A stretch of DNA of 64,000 nucleotides from an uncultured Maricaulis sp. (GTDB lineage: Bacteria > Pseudomonadota > Alphaproteobacteria > Caulobacterales > Maricaulaceae): positions 124,001 to 188,000 of the forward strand of contig NZ_CAMYLS010000005.1 in the NCBI RefSeq assembly GCF_947259345.1, in the 5' to 3' direction. A model generated the notes under the pieces. The model worked only from the letters and a program-made list of their open reading frames with translations. It searched no databases and had not been told where the DNA came from. The position numbers were made by a program, and so were the translations under genes. Shown here piece after piece: positions 34,916 to 43,191 of this stretch; positions within the stretch are counted from its first letter, which is position 1, and each line of letters starts with the position of its first letter.

Positions 34916-36708
34916 ACGCGCAGGCTACCGGATTGGACAGCCTCGTACAGCTCCCCCGTCAGCGGCACATAGCGCCCCTCACCGGGATGATCAAGCAGGA
35001 TCGGATCTGTCACCTTGGCCGGATCGAAGCCTTCCTTGACCAGATCCACCTTGCGGAATTTGAACGTGCCCGTGGTGTCGGTCTGCGGCTGCAGGCGCAG
35101 GAAGAGCGGACGCGCATAGGCCGGCAGCGAGGCGTGGACATGCGCGTGCAATGCCTCGAGATCGAGCGGGCGCGCCGCATCGGTGACCAGGGCCGCCATG
35201 CCGGCGCGGCCGGAATGCCCCGTCACCTCAACGCCATAGACATTGGCCTGTTCCACGCCCTCGAAGGCCAGAGCCTCGGCAACTTCGCCGGTGGCGACAT
35301 TCTCGGACTTCCAGCGGAAAGTGTCGCCGACCCGGTCGACGAAATAGTAATAGCCCAGCTTGTCGCGCGACATGAGATCGCCGGTCCGAAACCAGGCATC
35401 GCCTTCCTCATAGACGTCACGCAGGACTTTCTTCTCGGTGTCTTCCTTCGAGCCATAGCCATCGAAGCGGAAACGGGCGTCATCGGGGTCGATCCGGCCG
35501 ATCGCCTCGCCGACTTCGCCCGGCTCGCAGGGAATGCAGCGACCATTGGTGTCGCGCAGCGGCATTTCCGCATCAAGGTCAAACTTCACCAGGTCGATAT
35601 TGAAGCGGTGTTTGAGATAATTCGGCACGCGACCGACGGCACCGGGCTGGTTATACGCATTCACCAGGCCGACATTGCCCTCGGTGGACCCATAAAACTC
35701 GACGATATCCTTGAGCGCGAACCGCTTCTGGAAGGCCTCCCAGACATCGCGGCGCATGCCATTGCCGATGGCGCAGCGCAGCGTGTGATCGGTCTCCTCC
35801 GGCGCGACCGGCGAATTGACCAGGAAGCGGCACAGCTCACCGACATACATGAAGAGCGTCGCCTGGAAGCGTTTCACGTCAGGCCAGAAGGCCGAGGCGG
35901 AAAAACGCGGCCGGATGATCAGCGACCCGCCGAAGGACAGGGCACAGCCCACCCCGCACAATCCACCCGTCGCATGATAGAGCGGCAGCACCATCATCAT
36001 CCGGTCTTCCGGGGCGGCCTTGGCGATGATGGCGAAGATGTTGAGATAATAGAGCGCGCGCACATGGGTCATCAGCGCCGCCTTGGGCAGGCCGGTCGTG
36101 CCACTGGTGAACATTTTCAGCACCGGCGCTTCCGGCTTCACATCCGCACGCACCGAGCGGTCGGGACGGGCGTCGCTGACCGCCTCGAGGGCTGGCATCA
36201 GCTCGCGGGCGCCGTCGATCGCACCGTCGAAGGACCAGGCCGCGATCTCGCCAATCCCGCAGGCGCGGGCGGCCGTATAGGCGTCTGCCAGCTCGGCCTC
36301 GATGATGGCGTGCTGGGTGTCGCCGATGGTCAGGCAATGCGCCAGGGACGCACCGGTCAGCTGGCTGTTTATCAAGGACGTCACGATGCCGACCTTGGAC
36401 AGGCCGAACCAGACCGCGATGTATTCCCAGCGATTGGTCATGAACAGGGCGACGCTGTCGCCGGGCTTCAGGCCCTGGTCCAGTGCCCAATGGGCGATGC
36501 GATTGGCATAGGCGTCGAAGGCGCGATAGCTGATTTCTCCATCATCCAGGATCGCCATGGGACGGTCGGCGAACCGATCAACGGTATTCTCGATATGATC
36601 GGGGACGCGCAGGCCCGATCCGGCGCCGACCTTGGACACTTTGCGCAAGACTGCGAGCATGCTCGTCACATAATTGAACTCACGCGCGATCGCGCCCAGC
36701 ATGCCCAT
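34912..36708 (-). CDS. Long-chain acyl-CoA synthetase (FadD6/FATP type)
   Basis: The 598-residue adenylate-forming enzyme has the AMP-binding loop TSGTTGLPKAALMTH at about residues 206-220, the acyl-binding motif EFYGSTEGNVG and the hinge region with YYYFVDRVGDTFRWKSENV. It activates fatty acids to acyl-CoA with ATP; the long-chain-acyl-CoA synthetase / fatty-acid-transport-protein branch is the best fit. GGAGGT stands 7 nt before the ATG. It leads a two-gene unit with the DUF924 gene. Confidence 0.94.
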   Translation of the reverse strand: MGMLGAIAREFNYVTSMLAVLRKVSKVGAGSGLRVPDHIENTVDRFADRPMAILDDGEISYRAFDAYANRIAHWALDQGLKPGDSVALFMTNRWEYIAVWFGLSKVGIVTSLINSQLTGASLAHCLTIGDTQHAIIEAELADAYTAARACGIGEIAAWSFDGAIDGARELMPALEAVSDARPDRSVRADVKPEAPVLKMFTSGTTGLPKAALMTHVRALYYLNIFAIIAKAAPEDRMMMVLPLYHATGGLCGVGCALSFGGSLIIRPRFSASAFWPDVKRFQATLFMYVGELCRFLVNSPVAPEETDHTLRCAIGNGMRRDVWEAFQKRFALKDIVEFYGSTEGNVGLVNAYNQPGAVGRVPNYLKHRFNIDLVKFDLDAEMPLRDTNGRCIPCEPGEVGEAIGRIDPDDARFRFDGYGSKEDTEKKVLRDVYEEGDAWFRTGDLMSRDKLGYYYFVDRVGDTFRWKSENVATGEVAEALAFEGVEQANVYGVEVTGHSGRAGMAALVTDAARPLDLEALHAHVHASLPAYARPLFLRLQPQTDTTGTFKFRKVDLVKEGFDPAKVTDPILLDHPGEGRYVPLTGELYEAVQSGSLRV

Positions 36709-36860
36709 TCTATCGACCTCCCATTATCTCTCTTTTGCGAGACGATATGGGGCGCCCCCGCCCGGTCAAGCAAGGCCGGGCGCTGGCGCCGCAAGTGTGA
36801 TCACATGTTTCAGAAGATTACCGAGGATTGCCGCGTCAAGCGAGTGGGCTGGCCGCGGGG

Positions 36861-37751
36861 CTAGCGCCGGCGAAGTGTCCCCTGGCGACCGGTCTCCGAA
36901 AGCAGGGCCAGGCAGGCCGCGAGCAGGGGCAGATCCTTGAGCAGGAAATGACCGGCCCGCCCCAGCGCCGGGAACCCGCCCAGCTCACCGGCCCAGCTGC
37001 CCGGGAAGGTGATGAGGAAGCTCAGGGTCAGGAAGAAGGTGATGATCGCCAGATAGAGTCCCATCCGGAACAGCGTCGTGTTGAACCAGTAGCCCAGCAG
37101 TCCGACCACGGTGATCAGTTCGATCATGCCGATCAGATTGGACACGGTTTGCAGCGGCATCAGACCAAGCAGCCAGGCGAAGGCCGGCGAGGTTTCGACC
37201 AGCGGTTCAATGCCGGCAGCCTCGACAGCGGTAAACTTCATCCCGCCGATCCAGCCCAGGACCAACACAAGTCCCAGCCACATGACCGGCTGGCTCCACA
37301 GGCGCATATCGGTGTGGCGCTGGGCGAACATGCGCGAATTCTCGAAACTCCCGCCCCACAGGGAGAGACCGAGGATGGTGACATATTTGAGAATGCCCTG
37401 GCCGGAGCCGATGGCCGGGAATCCTCCCGCCGCCTCGATCCAGACCGGATTTGTGAACAGGACCGTCAGCGCCAGCGCCGCATAGAGCCCGGTCATGGCG
37501 AAACCGATCCGTCGAAAACTGCCCGACGGAAACGGTGCACCGACGAGGATGCCGGCTATGATCTGATACACACCCAGAGTCTTCGCCGCGGAGCCCGCCT
37601 GTCCGGCCAGGCCCGACAGGAAGGCGTGCCCCTCGATCCAGCTACCGGTGATCTGCGTCCCGACGGCGGTGAAATTCATCGCCCCGAACCACAGGAACAT
37701 CACCGCCAGACACAGGCGGGCCACCAACAACGCGTTTCCAGGCGACAGCAA
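36861..37751 (-). CDS. Membrane protein with two DUF417-like halves
   Basis: A TTG start at 37751 with GGAGG 9 nt upstream gives 296 residues and about eight membrane helices. The C-terminal half (about 160-290) has WIGGMKFTAVEAAGI, SNLIGMIELITVVGLL, SFLITFPGSW and HFLLKDL, as in DUF417 (RclC/YkgB). The N-terminal half repeats the plan with WFGAMNFTAVGTQI and GVYQIIAGILVG, so the gene looks like an internal duplication. RclC is part of the reactive-chlorine response in E. coli; a similar role here is unproven. Confidence 0.85.
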   Translation of the reverse strand: MLSPGNALLVARLCLAVMFLWFGAMNFTAVGTQITGSWIEGHAFLSGLAGQAGSAAKTLGVYQIIAGILVGAPFPSGSFRRIGFAMTGLYAALALTVLFTNPVWIEAAGGFPAIGSGQGILKYVTILGLSLWGGSFENSRMFAQRHTDMRLWSQPVMWLGLVLVLGWIGGMKFTAVEAAGIEPLVETSPAFAWLLGLMPLQTVSNLIGMIELITVVGLLGYWFNTTLFRMGLYLAIITFFLTLSFLITFPGSWAGELGGFPALGRAGHFLLKDLPLLAACLALLSETGRQGTLRRR

Positions 37752-38061
37752 GACACCGGCCTCCGTCCAGGCTCAAGACAGAAGGCTAGCACCCGCAAGG
37801 AGGACTGACGAGGGCCGATTTCAAGCACTTGATGACGATGCAGTCAGGTATGGAGATACGGCGCGACCGATTGGCCAAGAGGGCAGGAGCAAAGCGAATT
37901 GCCGAGGGACACCCCCGGCCCCACCGGGCCGCAAGCGCGACCGCGCGCCGGGCGGCCAGCCCCCGCCCCGGCAGCCTTGAGCGCGCTTCATGTGAGCACG
38001 AACCCGGACACCCAAGGTGAGGCCAGGCGCGGGTTCGAGCGCAGCGGAAGCCAAGAAGGAA
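37752..38061. other. 310-nt gene-free stretch between DUF417 gene and tRNA-Leu
   Basis: No convincing gene is seen on either strand. A small hairpin CGGCCC-CACC-GGGCCG lies at 37916-37931. The tRNA-Leu is transcribed into this stretch, so it probably holds the trailer and the promoter of the DUF417 gene, but no clear boxes are recognised. Confidence 0.5.
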
Positions 38062-38146
38062 TGGTGCCCCTGGCCAGACTCGAACTGGCACTTCCGAAGA
38101 AAACGGATTTTGAATCCGTCGCGTCTACCAATTCCGCCACAGGGGC
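38062..38146 (-). tRNA. tRNA-Leu (anticodon CAA)
   Basis: The 85-nt class II tRNA has acceptor GCCCCTG/CAGGGGC, a D-arm with GGTAGAC, anticodon stem ACGGA/TCCGT with loop TTCAAAA, a long variable arm (TTTTCTTCGGAAGT region) and T-arm GCCAGTTCGAGTCTGGC. CCA is encoded at 38064-38062. Anticodon CAA (38112-38110) reads TTG codons. Confidence 0.97.
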
Positions 38147-38305
38147 CCTGTGATCGCCGTCCGGGCCTGCATGGGCAGGCTGGTCGAGCGAGGAAATTCG
38201 GAGGCGCAAGCTGCCCATCCCCCCCCGCTCTGTCAACAACCCATTGCGCTTGGACAGGCCTGCCGCTGCGGCTAGTCTCGCGAACAATCCGGGACGGGAA
38301 AATCA

Positions 38306-38935
38306 ATGACCGAAACACACGCAGAACGCGGCCTCATCGGGACGCTGGAATCGATCGCGGAGACGGCGCCGGAAGACGGGCTGAGCCTGGGCGAGTTTGT
38401 CGACGCGCTGGGTGAGCAGGCCTTTGGCGTGATCCTGTTTGCGATGGCGCTGCCGGTCTGCATTCCCTTTCTCTACGGCGTTCCACAAGTCATGGCCCTG
38501 CCGATGATGGCGATTTCGGCGCAGATGATGCTGGGTCGACCCGAGCCCTGGCTGCCCGCCAGCTTCAAGGCACGGCGGATCGAGAAAGCGGGTCTGGCGC
38601 GCATGGCGCGCGGCGGTCGCAAATGGTTTGGCTGGCTGGAAGCGCTGGCGCGGCCGCGCCTGACCGCGCTGTCCGGTCCGACGGCGGAGCGTCTGGTCGG
38701 CGGCATTTTCGTCCTGTTCTGCGCTTCGATCCTGGTCCCGCTGCCCCTGACCAATTCCACCCCGGGCATCGCCCTGGTCATCGGCTCGCTGGGCCTTTTG
38801 ACCCGTGACGGGCTGCTAGTCCTGGCCGGGCTTGTGCTCGGTCTCGCCTGGATCATCCTGCTGATAACATTGTTTTCATTCTTCGGCGCGGCCGCGGCTG
38901 ATGTATTGAAAGACTTCATCCGGTCGTTGATCTGA
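38306..38935 (+). CDS. ExoD-family membrane protein
   Basis: The 209-residue protein has an N-terminal cytoplasmic helix (GLSLGEFVDALGEQAFG) followed by several hydrophobic segments with PVCIPFLYGVPQV, which is the ExoD signature. ExoD proteins affect exopolysaccharide synthesis and alkaline tolerance in rhizobia, by an unknown mechanism. It is followed after 60 nt by dsbB. Confidence 0.92.
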   Translation: MTETHAERGLIGTLESIAETAPEDGLSLGEFVDALGEQAFGVILFAMALPVCIPFLYGVPQVMALPMMAISAQMMLGRPEPWLPASFKARRIEKAGLARMARGGRKWFGWLEALARPRLTALSGPTAERLVGGIFVLFCASILVPLPLTNSTPGIALVIGSLGLLTRDGLLVLAGLVLGLAWIILLITLFSFFGAAAADVLKDFIRSLI

Positions 38936-38995
38936 CGCGCCGGTCTGCAATCTGTGTGCGCATTGGTCGCGGTGCGCGTGTGAGGTGATGCCGTA

Positions 38996-39529
38996 ATGAT
39001 GCGTTTCATGAATCCGGTCCTGTCCCAATTCCCGCTGACACGCTGGCCGCTCCTGCTGGCCGGCGGCTCCCTGCTGCTGATGCTGGGCGCCTGGGGGTTT
39101 GAATATATCGGCGGCTATGCGCCCTGCGCCCTGTGCTATGACCAGCGCCATATTCACATGACGGTGATCGGGCTGGGCCTCGTCTTCGGCCTCGCCCTGA
39201 TCCTGCGCCCTACCCTCGCCAAGGCGGCGCCCTGGATGATCTTCGTAATCGCTGCCGTTCTCATCTACTCGGCCGGCTTTGCCGGCTGGCATGCGGGCGT
39301 CGAATACGGCTGGTGGCCGGGCCCGGAGACCTGCACCACGACCGGCGGCACCCCCAATATAGACATGAGCTGCCTGATCGATCCCGAGCGCGACTGCCCG
39401 CCCGTCGTCCTGTGCGACGAAGCGGCCTGGACCCTGCTGGGCATTTCCATGGCTGGCTATAATGCACTGATCTCGGCCGGGATGGCGGCAATGGCCGTGC
39501 TGGTCGGACTGAAAGGCCTGAAATCATGA
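38996..39529 (+). CDS. dsbB: Disulfide bond formation protein B (DsbB)
   Basis: The 177-residue inner-membrane protein has four helices. The first periplasmic loop region carries PCALCYDQR (redox CxxC) and the second loop has further cysteines in ETCTTT, MSCLID, DCPPVVLCDEAAW. DsbB re-oxidises DsbA and passes electrons to ubiquinone, which fits the coupling with coq7. Its stop overlaps the coq7 start by 4 nt. Confidence 0.93.
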   Translation: MMRFMNPVLSQFPLTRWPLLLAGGSLLLMLGAWGFEYIGGYAPCALCYDQRHIHMTVIGLGLVFGLALILRPTLAKAAPWMIFVIAAVLIYSAGFAGWHAGVEYGWWPGPETCTTTGGTPNIDMSCLIDPERDCPPVVLCDEAAWTLLGISMAGYNALISAGMAAMAVLVGLKGLKS

Positions 39530-40101
39530 GCGAGGCCGACACGCGCTTCACCCCGCCCCTGCCCGGCAAACGACAGAATGCCCGCCGCGTCGAGGAAATG
39601 GTGCGCGTCGATCATGCCGGCGAATACGGGGCCGTGGCGATCTATCAGGGTCAGCGCGCGATTTTCAAAACCCTGCCCCACAAGGCCAGGATCGCCCGTC
39701 AGCTGGAGGAGATGGAAGCGGACGAGCAGCACCATCTCGACACATTCGACCGGCTGATCTTCGAACGCGGCACACGCCCGACCGCCCTCGCCCCGATCTG
39801 GGATGTGGCCGGCCACGCCCTGGGCGCTGCGACGGCCCTGATGGGCGGGAAGGCCGCCCATGCCTGCACCGAAGCCGTCGAGAGCGTGATCGAGCAGCAT
39901 TATGCCGGCCAGATCGAGGAACTCGAGGCGATGGGCGAAGACGAGCTCGCCGCCCTGTTCACGAAATTCCGCGAGGAAGAACTCGAACACCGCGACCTCG
40001 CCATCGAGGAAGGCGCCAAACAGGCGCCGGGCTATGCGCTGCTCTCCAAGGCCATCGAAGCGGGCTGCCGCGTGGCGATCAAGGTGTCGGAACGGATCTA
40101 G
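39526..40101 (+). CDS. coq7: Demethoxyubiquinone hydroxylase Coq7
   Basis: The 191-residue carboxylate-bridged di-iron protein has ligands in VDHAGEYGA (about residue 32), EADEQHHLDTF (about 64), EAVESVIEQHY (about 118) and EEELEHRD (about 154). Coq7 performs the penultimate hydroxylation of ubiquinone biosynthesis. Unlike the UbiF flavoenzyme of E. coli this iron enzyme is usual in alphaproteobacteria. It is translationally coupled to dsbB, which uses the product quinone. Confidence 0.96.
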   Translation: MSEADTRFTPPLPGKRQNARRVEEMVRVDHAGEYGAVAIYQGQRAIFKTLPHKARIARQLEEMEADEQHHLDTFDRLIFERGTRPTALAPIWDVAGHALGAATALMGGKAAHACTEAVESVIEQHYAGQIEELEAMGEDELAALFTKFREEELEHRDLAIEEGAKQAPGYALLSKAIEAGCRVAIKVSERI

Positions 40102-40105
40102 GCAC

Positions 40106-40618
40106 TCACACCTGACGCGCCATCGCGACCAGCTTGGCGACGGTATTCATGTTTCGCATTGTGCCGGATTTCGCGGCCGGAATGACCAGTTTCGACTGCG
40201 CCATGCCCTCGCAGTAGTGGATGTAGATTTCGCGCTGTCCGGCAGCGACCTCTTCGCCGGCCTGATGTTTCAGCGTGGCGTCCAGATCGTCCGGCGGCGG
40301 GGTATCGAGAAAGAGGGTGACGCAGCGATTGCCTGGCGCGTCCGCGAAAGGATTGGCGTCCAGAATTGCCTGCAGCGCCTCCGGCGTCCGCATGATCACA
40401 CCGACCGGCTTGCCGGCAAAAACTTCAAGCGCCGCCTCCAGTCTCTTACCGGCCTCGGCAGACGTCAGATCGCTTTCGAACACCAGGTTTCCGGAGGCGA
40501 TATAGGTACGGGGGTTGTCGAAGCCGACCCTCGCCGCCATCGCCTTCAATTCCGCCATGGGCAATTTGCCGGTCCCACCGACATTGACGGCCCGCAAGAA
40601 GGCGATGTGTGTGGTCAT
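40106..40618 (-). CDS. DUF1697 family protein
   Basis: The 170-residue protein opens with THIAFLRAVNVGGTGKLPM and has the TYIASGNLVFES strand, which define DUF1697, a small alpha/beta family of unknown role. The ATG at 40618 fits the homologous N-terminus. It follows the HNH gene by 16 nt on the same strand and converges on coq7 with 4 nt between stops. Confidence 0.93.
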   Translation of the reverse strand: MTTHIAFLRAVNVGGTGKLPMAELKAMAARVGFDNPRTYIASGNLVFESDLTSAEAGKRLEAALEVFAGKPVGVIMRTPEALQAILDANPFADAPGNRCVTLFLDTPPPDDLDATLKHQAGEEVAAGQREIYIHYCEGMAQSKLVIPAAKSGTMRNMNTVAKLVAMARQV

Positions 40619-40634
40619 CCTGGCTCCCGCCGCC

Positions 40635-41201
40635 TTATCGTTCCAGCTCAATGTCCCAATAGAGATAATCAAGCCAGCTTTCATGCAGGAATTTGGGCGG
40701 GAATTTGCGGCCCTGGGCCTGCAATTCGTGCATGGAGGGGCGCTGCGGCGGGCGCGGCAGTGGCATGCGCGCTTCGCGCGGGGTGCGGCCCCCCTTCTTC
40801 AGATTGCACGGCCCGCAGGCGGCAACGATATTCTCCCAGCTGGTCTTGCCGCCCGCTCGGCGCGGGATGACATGGTCGAAGGTCAGCTGGTCGACGCCAT
40901 GCTTGCCGCAATAGACGCATTTGAAGCCGTCGCGGAGCCAGACATTGTAGCGGGTAAAGGCCGGCGTCCGGTTCTGGTGGACATAATCGCGCAGCGCGAC
41001 CACCGAGGGCACGTGCATCTCGAAACTGGGCGAGTGCACGACTTCCGCATAATGCGAGATCACGGCCACCCGTTCGAGGAAGACATTCTTGATCGCTTCC
41101 TGCCAGGGCCAGGTCGAGAGGGGCCAATAGCTCAGCGGCTGATAGTCCGCATTCAGGACCAGACAGGGCCATCCCTGCGGCGCCCGCTCAAGCACCTGCA
41201 T
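40635..41201 (-). CDS. HNH endonuclease-domain protein
   Basis: The start at 41201 (GGGAGGT 4-10 nt upstream) gives 188 residues. The HNH nuclease core is near residues 110-145: CVYCGKH, LTFDHVIPRRAGGKTSWENI and ACGPCNLKKG, with paired cysteines for structural zinc. Stand-alone HNH proteins of this form are near-universal in alphaproteobacteria and probably have a housekeeping DNA-processing role rather than being restriction enzymes; no methylase is nearby. The next gene on the strand is DUF1697. Confidence 0.92.
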   Translation of the reverse strand: MQVLERAPQGWPCLVLNADYQPLSYWPLSTWPWQEAIKNVFLERVAVISHYAEVVHSPSFEMHVPSVVALRDYVHQNRTPAFTRYNVWLRDGFKCVYCGKHGVDQLTFDHVIPRRAGGKTSWENIVAACGPCNLKKGGRTPREARMPLPRPPQRPSMHELQAQGRKFPPKFLHESWLDYLYWDIELER

Positions 41202-41315
41202 GGCGACCTCCCTCACTGCGACCGGCAAAATCCCGTGGGGGGAGGCTGGTCGGGAGGGGGTGAGTATTCCGGACCACAGTCCTGAAAGCACACCTCCCAT
41301 CGCACGCAAGACGCG

Positions 41316-41333
41316 GATTCGCTTGGACGAATC
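41316..41333. promoter_or_regulatory. Inverted repeat with two GANTC sites
   Basis: GATTCG at 41316-41321 and CGAATC at 41328-41333 form a 6-bp inverted repeat around CTTGGA. Each half contains a GANTC sequence, the target of the CcrM methyltransferase of alphaproteobacteria. It lies 115 nt upstream of the HNH gene, so it could be a regulator site or a methylation-sensitive promoter element. Confidence 0.3.
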
Positions 41334-41428
41334 ATTTCACATCCCGCGCTTGAAGGAAGATTACTCCTGTTCGCGTGTCAGTCCTATGACGGGTGCAAGA
41401 ATCCTCGACGACAGCGGTCCGGTGTGGC

Positions 41429-42094
41429 TCAGCGGTAACGCCCGGCCAGGGCATTGCCGATGAATTGCCGGCCGATCTCCAGCCCGTCCTCGCCGATGGA
41501 GTGCGGCAGGCCCTGGGAGATATGCCATTGCGCGCCATGACCGGCGGCGGCGAGATTCTCCAGCGCATCGAACATGAAGCCCAGCGGCAGGACCTGGTCC
41601 TGGTCGCCATGCACCAGCATGATCGGTGGCTTCGAGCGCATCTCCTCCTTCAATCGCCCGCCGCCCGGCAGGGCTCCGGAGAAGCCCATAATCCCGGCCA
41701 CCGGCCGCTCGCGGCGCAGACCGGTCGCCAGTGAGAGCATCGTGCCTTGCGAGAAACCGCACAGGACAAGGTCCTGCTCGGTCAGGCCATAGCGGGTGAG
41801 TTCCTGGTCGATGAAGGCATCAACGATCGGCCAAGCGGTTGCCGCGCCGGCCTCGATCCGGTCCGGGTCGAGATTGGAGATGGGAAACCATTGATAGCCG
41901 TCCGGCGCGCCGGGCACCGGGTCCGGCGCATTCGGCGACACCCACTGAACATGCGGCAAATCCCGCGCCCAATGCTGCCCCAGCCCGATCAGGTCCTTCC
42001 CGTTCGAGCCATAGCCATGCAGGAAGATCACCAGCTTTTTCGGCGCAGATCCGTCCCGCGGCGCCAGGCGCGGTCCGTCAATGGGTCGGGTCAT
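41429..42094 (-). CDS. Phospholipase/carboxylesterase-type alpha/beta hydrolase
   Basis: From the ATG at 42094 the product has 221 residues. The oxyanion segment FLHGYGSNGKDL (about 24-35), nucleophile elbow GFSQGT (about 114-119), and the catalytic Asp and His in VHGDQDQVLP and GLPHSIG match the acyl-protein-thioesterase-like carboxylesterase family. The frame upstream of 42094 only translates the intergenic repeat, so it is excluded. It probably hydrolyses short-chain esters in the cytosol. Confidence 0.93.
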   Translation of the reverse strand: MTRPIDGPRLAPRDGSAPKKLVIFLHGYGSNGKDLIGLGQHWARDLPHVQWVSPNAPDPVPGAPDGYQWFPISNLDPDRIEAGAATAWPIVDAFIDQELTRYGLTEQDLVLCGFSQGTMLSLATGLRRERPVAGIMGFSGALPGGGRLKEEMRSKPPIMLVHGDQDQVLPLGFMFDALENLAAAGHGAQWHISQGLPHSIGEDGLEIGRQFIGNALAGRYR

Positions 42095-42159
42095 GAAAGG
42101 GCTCCGGATTGATTGCAGACTGGATAGAGGGATGCGGGGCGTCGGGGCAAGATGCTTCC

Positions 42160-42310
42160 TCTTTCCTCCCCACAGCGTGGGGAGGTGCCCCGACGCGTAG
42201 CGGCGGGTCGGAGGGGCGGCGCCGGAGGCGACGAGCTGCCCCCTCGCTGCGCTCGGCCCCATCGACCCCGGCTGCGCCGGGCCCACTTCCCCACGCGGTG
42301 GGGAAGAAAA
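42160..42310. repeat. REP-like intergenic repeat bounded by two hairpins
   Basis: The element is flanked by CCTCCCCAC-agc-GTGGGGAGG (42165-42185) and CTTCCCCAC-gcg-GTGGGGAAG (42286-42306). Between them is a GC-rich stretch that pairs in part with itself (GCCCCGACGCGTAG to CTGCGCTCGG). Similar CTCCCCAC-bounded intergenic repeats are common in related genomes and often give false reading frames. It sits between the esterase and gluQ genes. Confidence 0.65.
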
Positions 42311-42354
42311 GCCACCCAGATGACAAATCGGCCTGACTCTGTCTCACTCCCACC

Positions 42355-43191
42355 ATGAGCTTCACCACCCGCTTCGCCCCATCCCCGACAGGGCATCTCC
42401 ATATCGGCCATGCCTTTTCTGCCTGGACGGCATTCCGCGCGGCGTGTGAGGCGGAGGGGCGTTTCATCCTGCGGATGGAGGATATCGACACCGTTCGCTG
42501 CAAGCGGGAATTCGAGCCGGTTATCCTGGACGATCTGATCTGGCTGGGGCTGGATTGGGAGGAGCCGGTTCGGCGCCAGTCGGAGCATTTTGATGATTAT
42601 GCCCGCGTGCTCGAACGGCTCGAGGCGCTGGGCGTTATCTATCGCTGCTTCAAGACGCGGCGCGAAATCATGGAGGATATCGCGCGGGCACCGCACGAAG
42701 TCGGCGAGGTCTATCGTGGGCCGCTTGAACCGATGAGCGTGGATGAAGAGGCGAGCCGGATGGCGGCGGGCGAGGCCTTCGCCTGGCGGCTGTCGCTGGC
42801 ACGGTGCCGCGACCTGCTGGGACCACGCTTTTCGGCCATGCGATATATCGAAGACGGGGCGGGCGAGCAGACCGCCAATCCGGACCCGTTGGGCGATGTC
42901 ATTCTGGCGCGCAAGGATGTCGGCACCAGCTATCATATCGCGGTCGTGCATGATGACGCGCTGCAGGGCATCAGCCATGTCATCCGTGGCGAGGATCTGC
43001 GCGCGATGACGCCGCTCCACGTCCTGTTGCAGACCCTTCTGGACCTGCCCACACCGGTCTATCGCCATCACCGGCTTCTGCTGGATGAAAATGGCGAGCG
43101 CTTTGCCAAGCGCAACAAGTCAGTGACGCTGAAGTCCCTGCGCGAAAGCGGTGTCTCTCCCGACGAGGTCCGGTCGCGCTTCGCCACCTAG
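42355..43191 (+). CDS. gluQ: Glutamyl-Q tRNA(Asp) synthetase
   Basis: The 278-residue protein is a truncated glutamyl-tRNA synthetase with RFAPSPTGHLHIGHAFSA (HIGH motif, residues 5-22) and FAKRNKS in place of KMSKS. It lacks the anticodon-binding domain and should attach glutamate to queuosine of tRNA-Asp. The zinc site seems degenerate: CFKTR stands where the family usually has CxC, and the later Cys is replaced in VYRGPLEP. It converges on the next gene with a 4-nt overlap of stops. Confidence 0.93.
   Translation: MSFTTRFAPSPTGHLHIGHAFSAWTAFRAACEAEGRFILRMEDIDTVRCKREFEPVILDDLIWLGLDWEEPVRRQSEHFDDYARVLERLEALGVIYRCFKTRREIMEDIARAPHEVGEVYRGPLEPMSVDEEASRMAAGEAFAWRLSLARCRDLLGPRFSAMRYIEDGAGEQTANPDPLGDVILARKDVGTSYHIAVVHDDALQGISHVIRGEDLRAMTPLHVLLQTLLDLPTPVYRHHRLLLDENGERFAKRNKSVTLKSLRESGVSPDEVRSRFAT

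Noticed and set aside
25900-38146. tRNA-Arg and tRNA-Leu as integration sites of a genomic island.
   Set aside because: No integrase, no direct repeats of the tRNA 3' ends and no change in composition are seen beside either gene.
41410-41460. Sequence GTGGCTCAGCGGTAACGC looks like a tRNA D-arm.
   Set aside because: It is the 3' end of the esterase coding region on the other strand; no acceptor, anticodon or T-arm can be built around it.
42095-42286. N-terminal extension of the esterase frame to 285 residues.
   Set aside because: The extra residues translate the intergenic repeat (PPTRRYASGHLPTLWG-like), a well-known artefact of such repeats.
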